Positions 9,374 through 19,168 of a stretch of DNA of 64,000 nt are shown here, one piece after another. Source of the DNA: WTFY01 sp965220895. GTDB lineage: Bacteria > Pseudomonadota > Gammaproteobacteria > UBA4575. The stretch's first letter is position 1, and every line of letters starts with the position of its first letter. The position numbers were made by a program, and so were the translations under genes. The notes below the pieces were generated by a model. That model saw only the letters and a program-made list of their open reading frames with translations, did no database searches and had not been told where the DNA came from. The stretch is from NCBI GenBank assembly GCA_965220895.1, contig OZ244850.1, positions 372,001 through 436,000 on the forward strand. The letters are read 5' to 3'.

Positions 9374-10347
9374 CTGAGCCTGACTCTGGGATCAACGACC
9401 GTGTAGGAAATATCTGTCAGCAACAAGCCGATGATGTATAACACAGCACCCAGGAATACCATGGAGCGTACGATCGCGAAGTCCTGCCGGTTGATCGCAT
9501 CGATGGTGTAGCTGCCGAGCCCGGGAATGCCGAAGAAAGATTCGGTGATCAGGCTGCCCATGAACAGCAGCGGTAAAATGACCACCACGCCTGTGAGAAT
9601 CGGGATCAGTGCGTTTCTCAGTACATGGCGAAACAGCACCGTCTGTTCGGCGATCCCCTTGGCCCGAACGGTTCGCACGTAGTCCTTGTTCATCTCCTCG
9701 AGGAAGATCGTGCGGTACCACCGGGTGCTCGAGCCGATGCCGCCGACTACGCCGATCAACACTGGCAAAATCAGGAACTTGATTCCGAATAGCCCGCTTT
9801 CGAATCCTGAAATCGGCACCACCCGCAGGAGTTTTCCCATGACGAACTGCCCGCCTATGATATAGAACAGGCTGGAGATCGACATCAGCGCCACGCAAAG
9901 GACCACGGCCCAGTAATCGATGTAAGTGGCCCGGAAAAAGGCGATCAGCAAGGCAAAGGTGATGGCGACCAGCAGGCCAATGAGCAGTTGCGGGACCGCG
10001 ATGGCGAGGCTCGGCCACATGCGCTGGCTGATATCGAAACTGATATCCCGGCCGCTGTCAGAACGCCCGAAATCGAACACGAACAGCCGCAGCGACTTGG
10101 TATAGAAAATGGTTTCCTTGAGGCTGTCCATGCCCTCGGCTTCCGAATTGTAGAACAGTGGACGGTGATACCCCCGCTCTGTCTTCCAGTCCTCGATCTG
10201 TGCCTCGGTGACGTGTTTTTGACCTAGAAACATGCGCGCCATGTCATCGGGCGTATTGACGACAAAAAAGAGCAGGAACGTGATGATGTTCACCCCCACC
10301 AGGATCGGGATGGCGTACAGGGCACGGCGAATGATGTAGGCGGTCAT
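9370..10347 (-). CDS. ABC importer permease, DppB/YejB type
   Basis: First permease of the peptide-type ABC importer, 325 residues. The N-terminus MTAYIIRRALYAIPILVGVN is the standard first helix of DppB/OppB proteins. The cytoplasmic coupling loop DYVRTVRAKGIAEQTVLFRH and the C-terminal VVDPRVRLS are diagnostic. The hydrophilic part after helix 1 contains a family-typical periplasmic segment. Its start overlaps the stop of the binding-protein gene and its stop overlaps the start of the next permease, both by four bases, so the genes are translationally coupled. Confidence 0.93.
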   Translation of the reverse strand: MTAYIIRRALYAIPILVGVNIITFLLFFVVNTPDDMARMFLGQKHVTEAQIEDWKTERGYHRPLFYNSEAEGMDSLKETIFYTKSLRLFVFDFGRSDSGRDISFDISQRMWPSLAIAVPQLLIGLLVAITFALLIAFFRATYIDYWAVVLCVALMSISSLFYIIGGQFVMGKLLRVVPISGFESGLFGIKFLILPVLIGVVGGIGSSTRWYRTIFLEEMNKDYVRTVRAKGIAEQTVLFRHVLRNALIPILTGVVVILPLLFMGSLITESFFGIPGLGSYTIDAINRQDFAIVRSMVFLGAVLYIIGLLLTDISYTVVDPRVRLS

Positions 10348-12500
10348 TTCAGGGTACCGTGTTCACGCCGGTAAAATCCGACGACGGCCGGGATGAATGA
10401 GACCAGCAACAGCACAGACAGGATGATCAGCGGCCAGTAATTGGGCCGGTTCCATTCCGCACGCTTCCTGTCCCTGAGTTCACCATCCACACGCTTGTAT
10501 TTCAGGAGATTGTTGGCCATCAGGTTGGGCTTGACGTTCTTGTACCAGTCATGAAAAAGCGAAAATGCCTTGGGGTGATGGCCCCATAGCCAAGGGGCGT
10601 CGCGCTGCAGGATCTGGGTCATCTGCCGGATGATCTCCAGGCGCACCGGACCGTTCTCGATATTTTTCATCTGTTCAAACAGGCGGTCAAACTCCGGGTT
10701 CTGGTAGTTCGCGGTGTTCTCGCCCCCGTGTTTCACCTTGGCATTGGGCCCATACAGCAGGAAAAAGAAATTTTCAGGATCCGGATAGTCCGCATTCCAG
10801 CCCCACTGGAAGATCTGGCCGGTGCCCTTGCGCATTTTCTCCTGAAAGCGGTTGTAGTCGGTAGCACGGATCACCAGCTGGATGCCAAGCTTCTGGTATT
10901 GCTTGCGCAGCCAGTTGAAATGGGCCTTGGCTCCCGGCCCTGCACCGGGGGTGTCGAAATACAGGACCAGCGGCTTGCCGGAGGCCTGGTCAATGCCATC
11001 CTCATAACCGGCCTGGGTCATCAGATGGCGAGCTTCCCCGAGGTCCTTTCTCCTTGGTTCCCCGTCCACCCAGTCATAGACGTAGGGATTGATCCCGGCC
11101 TCGCCTTCGATGTTCCCGAAAATTCCGGGGGGAACGGGGCCCTGGGCCGCAATCCCCCGGCCATTGGCGAAGATGGAGATATATTCCTCGTAATCCACAG
11201 CGATGGAGAGTGCCCGTCGCAGCAGGCGCGCGCGCTCGGAAAACCCGCCGACCACCGGATCCTGCATATTGAAGCCCATGTACAGGATGGAAGTCGTCAC
11301 TGAGGTCTCCAACTGGATATCCTTGGCCTGCATCAACTCGGTCAGTTGGACATCACCCTGGGAGCCGAACTGGATCGCCTGATCGAAGCTGTCCGAGGAG
11401 ACTCCTGAAGCGTCGTAATAGCCCTGCAGGAACTTGTTCCAGTACGGGATATTCTCCTTCTCCAGGCTGTAGACCGCCTTGTGCACCAGCGGCAGCGCCT
11501 TGCCGGCATCGTCCAGCAATCCGTTTTGCAGATCCTGCGGCTCACCATAGGTCGGGTACTGCTCGCCATGAAAGTTCGGGTTTTTCTCCATCACCATGCG
11601 CAGGTTCGGATTGTTCTCCGTGAGCATAAAAGGCCCGGTGCCTACCGGGTACCAGTTCAGCGTGATGTTGCGTTCCTCCATGCCGGCCTGGCTGTAGAAC
11701 TTTTCAGCCTCCCAGGGCATCGGTGCAAAAAACGGCATGGCCAGCCAGTACGCCAGTTGCGGGTACTCTCCATGGATGCGGATACGGTAGGTGTAGCGGT
11801 CATCTACCGACAGTCCGGCAAAATCAATGCTTCTCAGGTCCTGCCAGACGCCCTTCTCATGGCTGGCGTAACGCTCACCCACCGCCTTGCGAAATGCATC
11901 GAAACCGACGATGTACTCCCGCATCACCCCGGCGATCGGCGAATGCAGGTAAGGGCTTGCGATACGCTTGATCTGGTACACGTAATCGGCAGCGGTCAGC
12001 TCCCGGGTACCGCTCATCGTGAAATCGCCCAGCACGTGAATACCTTCGAGATCCTCGGCATCCAGTTGAAGATAGCGGGTGTTCCCCTGCGCGTCCCTTG
12101 CCAGGGCCGGATGAGGCTGGTAGTGGATGCCCGGCTGGATGGAAACCGTGTACTCGGAGAAGGCGATGGCTCCCGGCCGTTCCCTGGACACCGGTCGGCC
12201 CGTGGCATCCAGGTAGCGCACCTGCGGCAACTGCGTCGCGGTCAGGGGAATCAGCTTGTACGGGCGCGCAAGATAATGGTACTGCAGGGGCGGCTCGTAG
12301 ATCTGCGCAATGAACTGGTACTCGTTTGAACTGTAGGACCTGACGGGATCGAGGTGCTTGGGGCGTTCACTGAATGATGAGTACACGACATTCGAGGCTT
12401 GCTCCCCGTTCGGATAGGGATTGTTCCAGGCACCTTCGCTGCATGCCCCAAGCAGGCAAGCTATAATGGCCGGAACCCAAGGGATGATACGGTCGTTCAC
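10344..12500 (-). CDS. Extracytoplasmic solute-binding protein of the peptide ABC importer, lipoprotein with a C-terminal membrane helix
   Basis: SBP_bac_5 family protein that should capture peptides for the downstream permeases. The N-terminus ends in a lipobox (LLGAC, Cys20). The family core is visible in segments such as YPVGTGPFMLTEN and the later LRRALSIAVDYEEYISIFANG. At 718 residues it is about 150-200 longer than DppA or OppA. The last 30 residues form a hydrophobic helix (WPLIILSVLLLVSFIPAVVG) followed by basic residues, so the protein may be held at both ends. It is the first gene of the operon and divergent from fabI. Confidence 0.88.
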   Translation of the reverse strand: MNDRIIPWVPAIIACLLGACSEGAWNNPYPNGEQASNVVYSSFSERPKHLDPVRSYSSNEYQFIAQIYEPPLQYHYLARPYKLIPLTATQLPQVRYLDATGRPVSRERPGAIAFSEYTVSIQPGIHYQPHPALARDAQGNTRYLQLDAEDLEGIHVLGDFTMSGTRELTAADYVYQIKRIASPYLHSPIAGVMREYIVGFDAFRKAVGERYASHEKGVWQDLRSIDFAGLSVDDRYTYRIRIHGEYPQLAYWLAMPFFAPMPWEAEKFYSQAGMEERNITLNWYPVGTGPFMLTENNPNLRMVMEKNPNFHGEQYPTYGEPQDLQNGLLDDAGKALPLVHKAVYSLEKENIPYWNKFLQGYYDASGVSSDSFDQAIQFGSQGDVQLTELMQAKDIQLETSVTTSILYMGFNMQDPVVGGFSERARLLRRALSIAVDYEEYISIFANGRGIAAQGPVPPGIFGNIEGEAGINPYVYDWVDGEPRRKDLGEARHLMTQAGYEDGIDQASGKPLVLYFDTPGAGPGAKAHFNWLRKQYQKLGIQLVIRATDYNRFQEKMRKGTGQIFQWGWNADYPDPENFFFLLYGPNAKVKHGGENTANYQNPEFDRLFEQMKNIENGPVRLEIIRQMTQILQRDAPWLWGHHPKAFSLFHDWYKNVKPNLMANNLLKYKRVDGELRDRKRAEWNRPNYWPLIILSVLLLVSFIPAVVGFYRREHGTLK

Positions 12501-12644
12501 GTCAACACCGGGTCTACTTCTGTCAGGTATGGATAGCTTTTCTCTGGGCGGGCATTATAGACGGTCCACCGACAAAAATACTTCGGTCCGGGGCCCCGAC
12601 AATTCCCGTACCTGACCCATCGAGCAACAAGCAAGGAGACAGAA

Positions 12645-13430
12645 ATGGGATTCTTGGCAGGAAAACGTGCCCTGATCATCGGCATAGCGAGCAACCGCTC
12701 CATTGCCTGGGGGATCGCGGAGGCCATGAGGCGCGAAGGGGCTGAACTGGCGTTCACGTACCAGAACGAAAAACTCAAGTCCCGGGTAGAGAAATTTGCT
12801 GTCGAATGCGGCGCCCAGGTGGTCCTGCCTTGCGACCTGGAAAACGATGACGAGATCTCGGCACTGTTTGATTCGCTCGGAGACCACTGGGACGGACTTG
12901 ACATCCTGGTCCACTCGGCAGCCTTTGCTCCGAGAGACGAGCTTGCAGGAGATTTCGTCGAGGTCACCACCCGCGAAGGCTCAAAAACCGCGCATGACAT
13001 CAGCAGCTATAGCCTGACGGCCCTGGGCAAGGCGGCCCGGCCTATGATGCGCGGGCACTCCGGGGCAATTCTCTCGCTGACCTACATGGGTTCGGTACGT
13101 GCCATGCCGAGCTATAACGTCATGGGCCTGGCCAAGGCCAGCCTGGAAGCCAACATACGCTACATGGCCTATGCCCTGGGTCCTGAAGGGATTCGGGTGA
13201 ACGGCATTTCGGCAGGTCCGATCCGCACCCTTGCCGCTGCAGGCATCGCCGATTTCCGCAAGATGCTGGACCACGTCGAACAGAATGCCCCGCTTCGCAA
13301 AAACGTGACCATCGAGGAGGTGGGCAACACCGCCGCATTCCTGTGCTCCGATCTGGCCAGTGGAATCACGGGCGAGATTACCTATGTCGATGCAGGCTTC
13401 AACATCATCGGCATGTCCGGGTATCACTGA
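12645..13430 (+). CDS. fabI: Enoyl-[acyl-carrier-protein] reductase (NADH)
   Basis: Last reductive step of each fatty-acid elongation cycle. The 261-residue short-chain dehydrogenase fold has the divergent FabI nucleotide-binding motif (IIGIASNRSIAWGIA). The catalytic residues are Tyr147, Tyr157 and Lys164 within YNVMGLAK, where Y-x6-K is the FabI spacing. RTLAAAGI lies in the substrate-binding loop. An AAGGAG ribosome-binding site precedes the ATG. Its position beside ppiD is the same as in pseudomonads. No convincing terminator is visible in the 189 bases before the convergent ppiD. Confidence 0.97.
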   Translation: MGFLAGKRALIIGIASNRSIAWGIAEAMRREGAELAFTYQNEKLKSRVEKFAVECGAQVVLPCDLENDDEISALFDSLGDHWDGLDILVHSAAFAPRDELAGDFVEVTTREGSKTAHDISSYSLTALGKAARPMMRGHSGAILSLTYMGSVRAMPSYNVMGLAKASLEANIRYMAYALGPEGIRVNGISAGPIRTLAAAGIADFRKMLDHVEQNAPLRKNVTIEEVGNTAAFLCSDLASGITGEITYVDAGFNIIGMSGYH

Positions 13431-13619
13431 ACCGAACCCGCCGCGAGTCTTCTGCAAACTACAGTAGTCAGGCGGCCAGGATATTGGACTCGCCCTCGTG
13501 CACGCCGATCACTATCGCACCGCACGGATCGCTGAACACGTTTTCTGCCAGTGAAGCTTGAGGTACATATCCCTGCGATGGGCGGCTAGCCTGGCCTGCA
13601 GTCCAGACCCGCCGGAAGA

Positions 13620-15524
13620 CTAGAGATTGTTTTCAAAAATCCGCACATCGAAATCTTCCTTGATGGACTGCAGGATGGCGCTGAACTCCCTGCGGCCGTA
13701 ATTCACGCGCTGCGACAACTGCAAGGCTGTGGTCTTGTCCAGGGCTTCGGGCCCATCCATGACTGAATACAACTCCAGCAGAGCGAAACTTCCATCATCC
13801 AAAGCCAGCCCGTCCACGGAAACTTGACCTGCCTCGGGGTGGGTCAAGGTAAAGGCCGAGTCGGCAATCTTGCCCGGAACACGATCATCATCACGACGCA
13901 GGGCGCTGTGGCGGATCAGTTCCAATGCATGCTTGTCCGACAGTTCTTCCAAACTGATGCCTGTTTGCAGCTGTGCGTACATCTCCTCGCCGGCTTCGAT
14001 CGCCTGCGCTGCTGCCTTGCGTATACGCAGCTTCTCCCGGATTTGTGCGACCACATCCTCTCGCGCCCTCAGTTCAGGCAGCTTGTGTTCAAGCACGCGA
14101 AAGGCCAGCACATGCCCGTCCGCAATTTCAATCAGTTCGCTGTTCAGTCCCTCCTCCAGAATCTCGGGCGTAAACGCGGTCAGGCGAACTCTGGAATTTG
14201 CGAAGATTCCTGTGGTGGCAGCGGGTGTGAGCCAGCCGGTTTCCCGAATTTCAAGTTCGAAGATCTCGGCCGCTTCTGTCAACTCATCGGGCTGCTCCAC
14301 AACGAGATTGGCCAGTTCTTCGGCCATTTCGATAAAGCGCGCCTGGGCTATCTGGCTTTTGCGTTCGTTGACAATGTTATCGTGCACCTCGGCAAACGGC
14401 TGCTGCTTGGGCTCCTGAATCTCAACCAGTTGTACGATCTGGATTCCCTGGTCGGTACGTATCGGCTGGCTGTATGCACCCACATCTAGACTGAACAGCA
14501 CTTTCTCCAGCGCATCGCTGGCCAGATCGCCGGATGCAATGAATCCGATTTCGCCGCCTTTACCGGCAGACAGGGCATCTTCCGAGTACAGCCTGGCTAT
14601 TTTCTCAAAGGAGGTTCCGGCCTCGAGCTGGCGGATGTATTCGTTGGCCCGATCCCGTGCACGGTCCCACGCGGCTGGATTGTCAGCAGCTTCCTTGGGC
14701 ACCCGGATCAGGACATGGCGCGCCTTGCGCAATTCACTTGTCATGAAGCGTTCTGGCTGTCCCTGATAGATAGAAAGTACCTCGTCCTCACCGATGCTGA
14801 TCTGGTCAAACAAGGCTTCCTCTGCCAGTTCGAGATAGGCGAGCCTGACCTGCTCGGGAGTTTGAAACTGCGTCTCGTTCTCGCTGTAATAGGCGTCCAC
14901 TTCCTGGTCAGACACCTCGATCGAATCGGGGTTGACCTGTACCAGCGCGTAGCTGAAGCTCCTGGACTGCCCGAACAGCTGCTGGAAGCGCTGCAGGTCG
15001 GCTTGCGTCATGAAGGAAGAGGATGCCAGCGAGAGTTCGAACTGCTCCAGTTTTTCCTGTTCCCGAAGTTCTGACTCGAAGCGCGCCTTGTCATAGCGCT
15101 GTGCCTGCAGCAGCCGCGTGTACAGGTCCGGGTCAAACTTGCCGTTTCTTCGGAACTGCGGCACTTGCTGGATTTTCTGTATCAGGCTGGTATCGCTGAT
15201 ACGGAATCCGGCCTCGGTGACCTCCTGGCGCAATATTTCCATGTCTACCATGCCCTCGATGACCTGCTGCTTGATTACGCTCTCATCCGGAAACTGCTGT
15301 TCATAGCTCCTGCCGAGGTTGGAACGCAGCTGTTGGCGGTACTCCTGGAACCGGTCGCTGAACTCGGGGGCCGTGATCTCCACGTCGTTGATCGTCGCGG
15401 CCGCAGGTGCTCCTCCCGCACCGAAATATTCCTGGATGCCCCACAAGGCAAAGGAAAGAATGAGCAGGCCGATAATCACATAGGCCACCAGGCTGCTGGC
15501 ACGATCCCGGATTTCAATCAGCAT
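13620..15524 (-). CDS. ppiD: Periplasmic folding chaperone / peptidyl-prolyl isomerase-like protein PpiD
   Basis: Inner-membrane-anchored chaperone that helps proteins leaving the Sec translocon. The 634-residue protein has a short cytoplasmic N-terminus, one membrane helix (ASSLVAYVIIGLLILSFAL), a SurA_N-like region (residues about 40-190) and a parvulin-type domain around residues 260-360 (KARHVLIRVPKEA to GAYSQPIRTDQGIQIVQL). A C-terminal domain follows. Length and layout match E. coli PpiD. It is in the conserved lon-hupB-ppiD order, separated here from hupB by two tRNA genes. Confidence 0.95.
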   Translation of the reverse strand: MLIEIRDRASSLVAYVIIGLLILSFALWGIQEYFGAGGAPAAATINDVEITAPEFSDRFQEYRQQLRSNLGRSYEQQFPDESVIKQQVIEGMVDMEILRQEVTEAGFRISDTSLIQKIQQVPQFRRNGKFDPDLYTRLLQAQRYDKARFESELREQEKLEQFELSLASSSFMTQADLQRFQQLFGQSRSFSYALVQVNPDSIEVSDQEVDAYYSENETQFQTPEQVRLAYLELAEEALFDQISIGEDEVLSIYQGQPERFMTSELRKARHVLIRVPKEAADNPAAWDRARDRANEYIRQLEAGTSFEKIARLYSEDALSAGKGGEIGFIASGDLASDALEKVLFSLDVGAYSQPIRTDQGIQIVQLVEIQEPKQQPFAEVHDNIVNERKSQIAQARFIEMAEELANLVVEQPDELTEAAEIFELEIRETGWLTPAATTGIFANSRVRLTAFTPEILEEGLNSELIEIADGHVLAFRVLEHKLPELRAREDVVAQIREKLRIRKAAAQAIEAGEEMYAQLQTGISLEELSDKHALELIRHSALRRDDDRVPGKIADSAFTLTHPEAGQVSVDGLALDDGSFALLELYSVMDGPEALDKTTALQLSQRVNYGRREFSAILQSIKEDFDVRIFENNL

Positions 15525-15895
15525 GTGTTTTTTCCTGCAACGCTGTCATCTGCATTTCCTGGGTACTGGTTCTCACATTGTAATGGTTCTGTCCGTCTGT
15601 GCACCCCTGCGTACAGCAAATTGCCCGGCATCAGAACCGGTCCCCTCGATCTGCAACCTGTCACGTGCTGCACGAAGAGTCCGGGGTCATTTAAATTGCA
15701 AGATTTCCAGATCCTTGCAGGAACTGCCTCGCCTGGGCATGGGCGACATTTCCGCAGTCGATAGAGGAGGACGACCCAACCGCGCAGACGCCACTTCGCC
15801 TGACGCCAACGTATTTTTGATTTCAGACAGGGAACAGCAACTGGGGCTCAGTCACCCGGGCCAGACCTTGTGATTGATCAAAGATTTGCAAGCGG
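15525..15895. other. Intergenic stretch between ppiD and tRNA-Asp; no gene seen
   Basis: About 370 bases. An open frame on the plus strand has no ribosome-binding site and no recognisable protein features, so it was not accepted. The stretch should contain the ppiD promoter and the end of the tRNA transcript. I could not pick out convincing promoter hexamers or a terminator. Confidence 0.6.
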
Positions 15896-15972
15896 TGGCG
15901 GAGTGGACGGGATTCGAACCCGCGACCCCCGGCGTGACAGGCCGGTATTCTAACCAGCTGAACTACCACTCC
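15896..15972 (-). tRNA. tRNA-Asp (anticodon GTC)
   Basis: Read on the minus strand, the acceptor arm GGAGTGG pairs with CCACTCC, and the T arm has GGTTCGAATCC. The anticodon loop CTGTCAC gives GTC. The terminal CCA is encoded (complement of 15896-15898). It lies 15 bases downstream of tRNA-Val and is probably in the same transcript. Confidence 0.97.
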
Positions 15973-15987
15973 TAATGGTTTGGCCCT

Positions 15988-16063
15988 TGGTGGGTGCTGA
16001 GGGATTCGAACCCCCGACATCCGCCTTGTAAGGGCGACGCTCTACCAGCTGAGCTAAGCACCC
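15988..16063 (-). tRNA. tRNA-Val (anticodon TAC)
   Basis: On the minus strand the acceptor arm GGGTGCT pairs with AGCACCC and the discriminator is A. The anticodon loop CTTACAA gives TAC, and GGTTCGAATCC forms the T arm. CCA is encoded. The 5' end is 10 bases after the hupB stop codon, so a common hupB-tRNA-Val-tRNA-Asp transcript is likely. Confidence 0.97.
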
Positions 16064-16073
16064 AAAAGGCGCG

Positions 16074-16346
16074 CTAGCTTACAGCATCCTTGAGTGCTTT
16101 GCCAGCCTTGAAACTGGGGACTTTGCTTGCAGCGATCTGGATTTGCTCACCGGTTCGGGGGTTGTGGCCAATACGTGCATTCCGGTGTTTTACCGAGAAG
16201 GTTCCAAAGCCTACCAGCGTTACGTTATCGCCACGATTCAATGCGGCGGCAATAGAACCGAACACGGCATCCACGGCGCGTGCTCCATCCGCTTTTGACA
16301 GCTTTGCTGCTTCGGACACGGCTTCTACAAGTTCACTTTTATTCAT
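16074..16346 (-). CDS. hupB: DNA-binding protein HU, beta-type
   Basis: Nucleoid-associated protein that bends and compacts DNA, acting as a dimer. The 90-residue length is exact for the family. The N-terminal MNKSELVEAVSEAAKLSKA helices and the beta-arm region FGTFSVKHRNARIGHNPRTG with its intercalating proline are present. A GGGGAG ribosome-binding site lies about 10 bases upstream. Its position directly downstream of lon is the conserved gammaproteobacterial order for hupB rather than hupA. Confidence 0.97.
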   Translation of the reverse strand: MNKSELVEAVSEAAKLSKADGARAVDAVFGSIAAALNRGDNVTLVGFGTFSVKHRNARIGHNPRTGEQIQIAASKVPSFKAGKALKDAVS

Positions 16347-16563
16347 TAGATTAAACTCCCCTGATTGTTAGTTATGCAACCCAGACAATCGCACGTTAAT
16401 TTATAAGAACTGAAGGCAGCCTGCAGACCGCATGATTAGCATACAAAACAAGCTGAGAAATCATCGTTGCGAGTCGAGATATGTTGTGCACGTGGTGACA
16501 AAGGCCATTTGAATGGCATTTGTTATACCAATTGTGCCCGAACCAAGTCAATAAACCGTGTGC

Positions 16564-18999
16564 TCAGTGGGCCTGAACCGGCTCACTTTTCCCGACGGAC
16601 TTCTTGTGCTCGGGGTCGACCGCACCCACGACCTCCGGGTCACCCAGGGGCTCGGGCATCTTGACCAGCGCCACCTGAAGGACTTCGTCGATCCACTGTA
16701 CCGGAATGATTTCAAGTTTTTGCTTGATATTCTTGGGAATCTCACTTAGATTCTTTTCGTTGTCTTTCGGGATCAGGACCGTCTTGATTTCGCCGCGATG
16801 CGCCGCCAGCAGTTTCTCTTTCAACCCGCCGATGGGTAAAATTTCACCGCGCAGGGTGATCTCGCCCGTCATGGCCACATCCGCGCGAACTGCCACCTTG
16901 CTCAAGGCCGATACGATCGCCGTCGTCATGCCGATTCCTGCACTGGGCCCGTCTTTTTTTACGGCCCCTTCGGGAACGTGGATGTGGATATCCGACTTTT
17001 CGTAGAAATCGGCTTGGATTCCCAGCACCCTGGCGCGGCTGCGCACGACGGTTTGCGCCACCTGGATGGATTCCTGCATGACATCCTCGAGCTGCCCGGT
17101 ACGGCTGGTCTTGCCCTCGCCTGGAATCACGACCGCCTCGATCGTGAGCAGTTCGCCGCCGGTTTCCGTCCAGGCCAGGCCGGTAACCTGCCCGACCTGA
17201 TCATTGTCCTCGGCAAGCCCGTAACGGAAGAGCTTGACGCCAAGGTATTTCATCAGGGAACGGGGCGTGATGGAAATCCGCTTCCTGCCTGTGCCGAGCA
17301 CCAGCGATTTCACGACCTTGCGGCAAATCTTTGAAATCTCCCGTTCCAGGTTGCGTACACCCGCCTCCCGCGTGTAGTAGCGGATCATGTCGCGGATCGC
17401 CGGCTCACTGATGTGCAGCTCATTTTTCTTCAGGCCGTTGGCCTTCAGCTGCTTTGGAATCAGGTAGCGCGTGGCAATGTTTTTCTTCTCGTCTTCGGTG
17501 TAGCCCGGCAGGCGGATCACTTCCATGCGGTCGAGCAAGGGACCGGGAATGTTCAGGCTGTTGGCCGTTGCCACGAACATGACATCGGACAGGTCGAAGT
17601 CCACCTCAAGGTAATGGTCATTGAAGGTGTGGTTCTGCTCCGGATCCAGCACCTCCAGCATGGCGGACGCCGGGTCTCCCCGGAAATCCATCGCCATCTT
17701 GTCAATCTCATCGAGCAAAAACAGAGGGTTGCGCACCCCGACCTTGGATAGGTTTTGCACGATCTTGCCAGGCAGCGAACCGATGTAGGTGCGCCGGTGC
17801 CCCCGGATCTCGGCCTCATCGTGTACCCCGCCCAAAGACATGCGCGTGAACTTCCGGCAGGTCGCGCGGGCAATGGATTTTCCGATCGAGGTCTTGCCCA
17901 CTCCCGGGGGGCCCACCAAACACAGGATCGGGCCCTTGGGCTTTCGCACACGCTGCTGTACGGCCAGGTACTCGATGATGCGCTCCTTGACCTTGTGCAG
18001 GCCGTAATGATCCTCTTCCAGGATGCGTTCTGCCGCAGCCAGCTCCTTGCGCACCTTGGATTTCTTTTTCCACGGCACACCCACCAGCCAGTCGATATAG
18101 TTTCGCACCACGGTGGCTTCCGCGGACATCGGCGACATCATCTTCAGCTTGTTCAGCTCCGTGGTTGCCTTCTTCTTGGCCTCCTTCGACATGCCGACCT
18201 TTTCGATCTTGTCCGCCAGTTCATCGACCTCGTTGGGGGCCTCCTCAAGCTCACCCAGTTCCTTCTGGATGGCCTTCATCTGCTCATTCAGGTAATACTC
18301 GCGCTGTGACTTCTCCATCTGCTGCTTGACGCGCCCTCGAAGCCGTTTCTCGATCTGCAGCACATCCAGCTCGCCCTCGATCAGCTTGACAAGATGCTCA
18401 AGCCGCTTGCGCACGTCACCGATCTCAAGCACGTACTGCTTTTCATCCAGCTTCAGGGACATGTGTGCGGCAATCGTATCGGCCAGATGGGTAGGCTCAT
18501 CGATGCCCGCCAGCGAGGTCAGGACTTCCGGAGGAATCTTCTTGTTGAGTTTCACATACTGCTCGAACAGGTTGGTCACGGAACGTGCCATGACCTCGAG
18601 CTCGCGCTCATCTTCTGCCGAAGTATCCGATTCCATCAAAGCGACCTGGGCCCTGAGAAAATCTTCATCTTCCACGTAGTGCACCACGCGTGCACGGTCG
18701 ACGCCCTCCACCAGCACCTTGATGGTGCCGTCCGGAAGCTTCAGCAGTTGCAGGATCGTGGACACCGTACCAATCGTGTGGACCTGCTCGGTACCGGGCT
18801 CATCCACTTCCGCATTTTTCTGCGCGACCAGCAGGATCTGCTTGTTGCTGGCCATGGCGACATCCAGGGCCTTGATCGACTTTTCCCGGCCCACAAACAG
18901 CGGAATCACCATATGCGGATACACCACCACATCGCGCAGCGGCAACACCGGCATGACCGCATCATCCGTCAGTTTTTCCGGCATCTGTTCTTCGCTCAT
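16564..18999 (-). CDS. lon: ATP-dependent protease Lon
   Basis: Homo-hexameric AAA+ protease degrading misfolded and regulatory proteins. From the ATG at 18999 (GGA ten bases upstream) it has 811 residues; an in-frame ATG at 19044 would add 15. It has a LonN domain starting PVLPLRDVVVYPHMVIPLF, a central coiled region, Walker A GPPGVGKTSIGKS, and the catalytic dyad Ser686 (KDGPSAGIGM) with Lys727 (GGLKEKLLAAHR). The C-terminal tail (HKKSVGKSEPVQAH) is a lineage-specific extension. A sigma-32-like promoter lies about 90 bases upstream, consistent with heat-shock control. Confidence 0.97.
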   Translation of the reverse strand: MSEEQMPEKLTDDAVMPVLPLRDVVVYPHMVIPLFVGREKSIKALDVAMASNKQILLVAQKNAEVDEPGTEQVHTIGTVSTILQLLKLPDGTIKVLVEGVDRARVVHYVEDEDFLRAQVALMESDTSAEDERELEVMARSVTNLFEQYVKLNKKIPPEVLTSLAGIDEPTHLADTIAAHMSLKLDEKQYVLEIGDVRKRLEHLVKLIEGELDVLQIEKRLRGRVKQQMEKSQREYYLNEQMKAIQKELGELEEAPNEVDELADKIEKVGMSKEAKKKATTELNKLKMMSPMSAEATVVRNYIDWLVGVPWKKKSKVRKELAAAERILEEDHYGLHKVKERIIEYLAVQQRVRKPKGPILCLVGPPGVGKTSIGKSIARATCRKFTRMSLGGVHDEAEIRGHRRTYIGSLPGKIVQNLSKVGVRNPLFLLDEIDKMAMDFRGDPASAMLEVLDPEQNHTFNDHYLEVDFDLSDVMFVATANSLNIPGPLLDRMEVIRLPGYTEDEKKNIATRYLIPKQLKANGLKKNELHISEPAIRDMIRYYTREAGVRNLEREISKICRKVVKSLVLGTGRKRISITPRSLMKYLGVKLFRYGLAEDNDQVGQVTGLAWTETGGELLTIEAVVIPGEGKTSRTGQLEDVMQESIQVAQTVVRSRARVLGIQADFYEKSDIHIHVPEGAVKKDGPSAGIGMTTAIVSALSKVAVRADVAMTGEITLRGEILPIGGLKEKLLAAHRGEIKTVLIPKDNEKNLSEIPKNIKQKLEIIPVQWIDEVLQVALVKMPEPLGDPEVVGAVDPEHKKSVGKSEPVQAH

Positions 19000-19084
19000 C
19001 TCGATACATTCCGAATGCTGGTTAAAATTTCGTGAACGGCACAACTGGCCTTATCGGGTTGTCCTGACACATGCCCTGCCCTTG

Positions 19085-19112
19085 ATATGGGGCATTCTCT
19101 TGAAAATTCAAT
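19085..19112 (-). promoter_or_regulatory. Sigma-32 (heat-shock) type promoter of lon
   Basis: On the minus strand CCCCATAT (19085-19092) is a perfect match to the -10 element of RpoH promoters. ATTGAAT (19106-19112), 13 bases upstream, matches the TTGAA core of the -35 element. The element points at lon, whose ATG is at 18999, and lies in the clpX-lon intergenic region. lon is a classical RpoH target in E. coli. The spacing and match are seen in the sequence; the function is inferred. Confidence 0.7.
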
Positions 19113-19168
19113 ACCTTCCAGGTATCACTATACCCTGATGGCATGCACCGGGGATTCAGCGGGCGTCC

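Noticed and set aside
15523..15873. Plus-strand open frame upstream of ppiD
   Set aside because: No ribosome-binding site and no recognisable sequence pattern; it crosses the ppiD start region.
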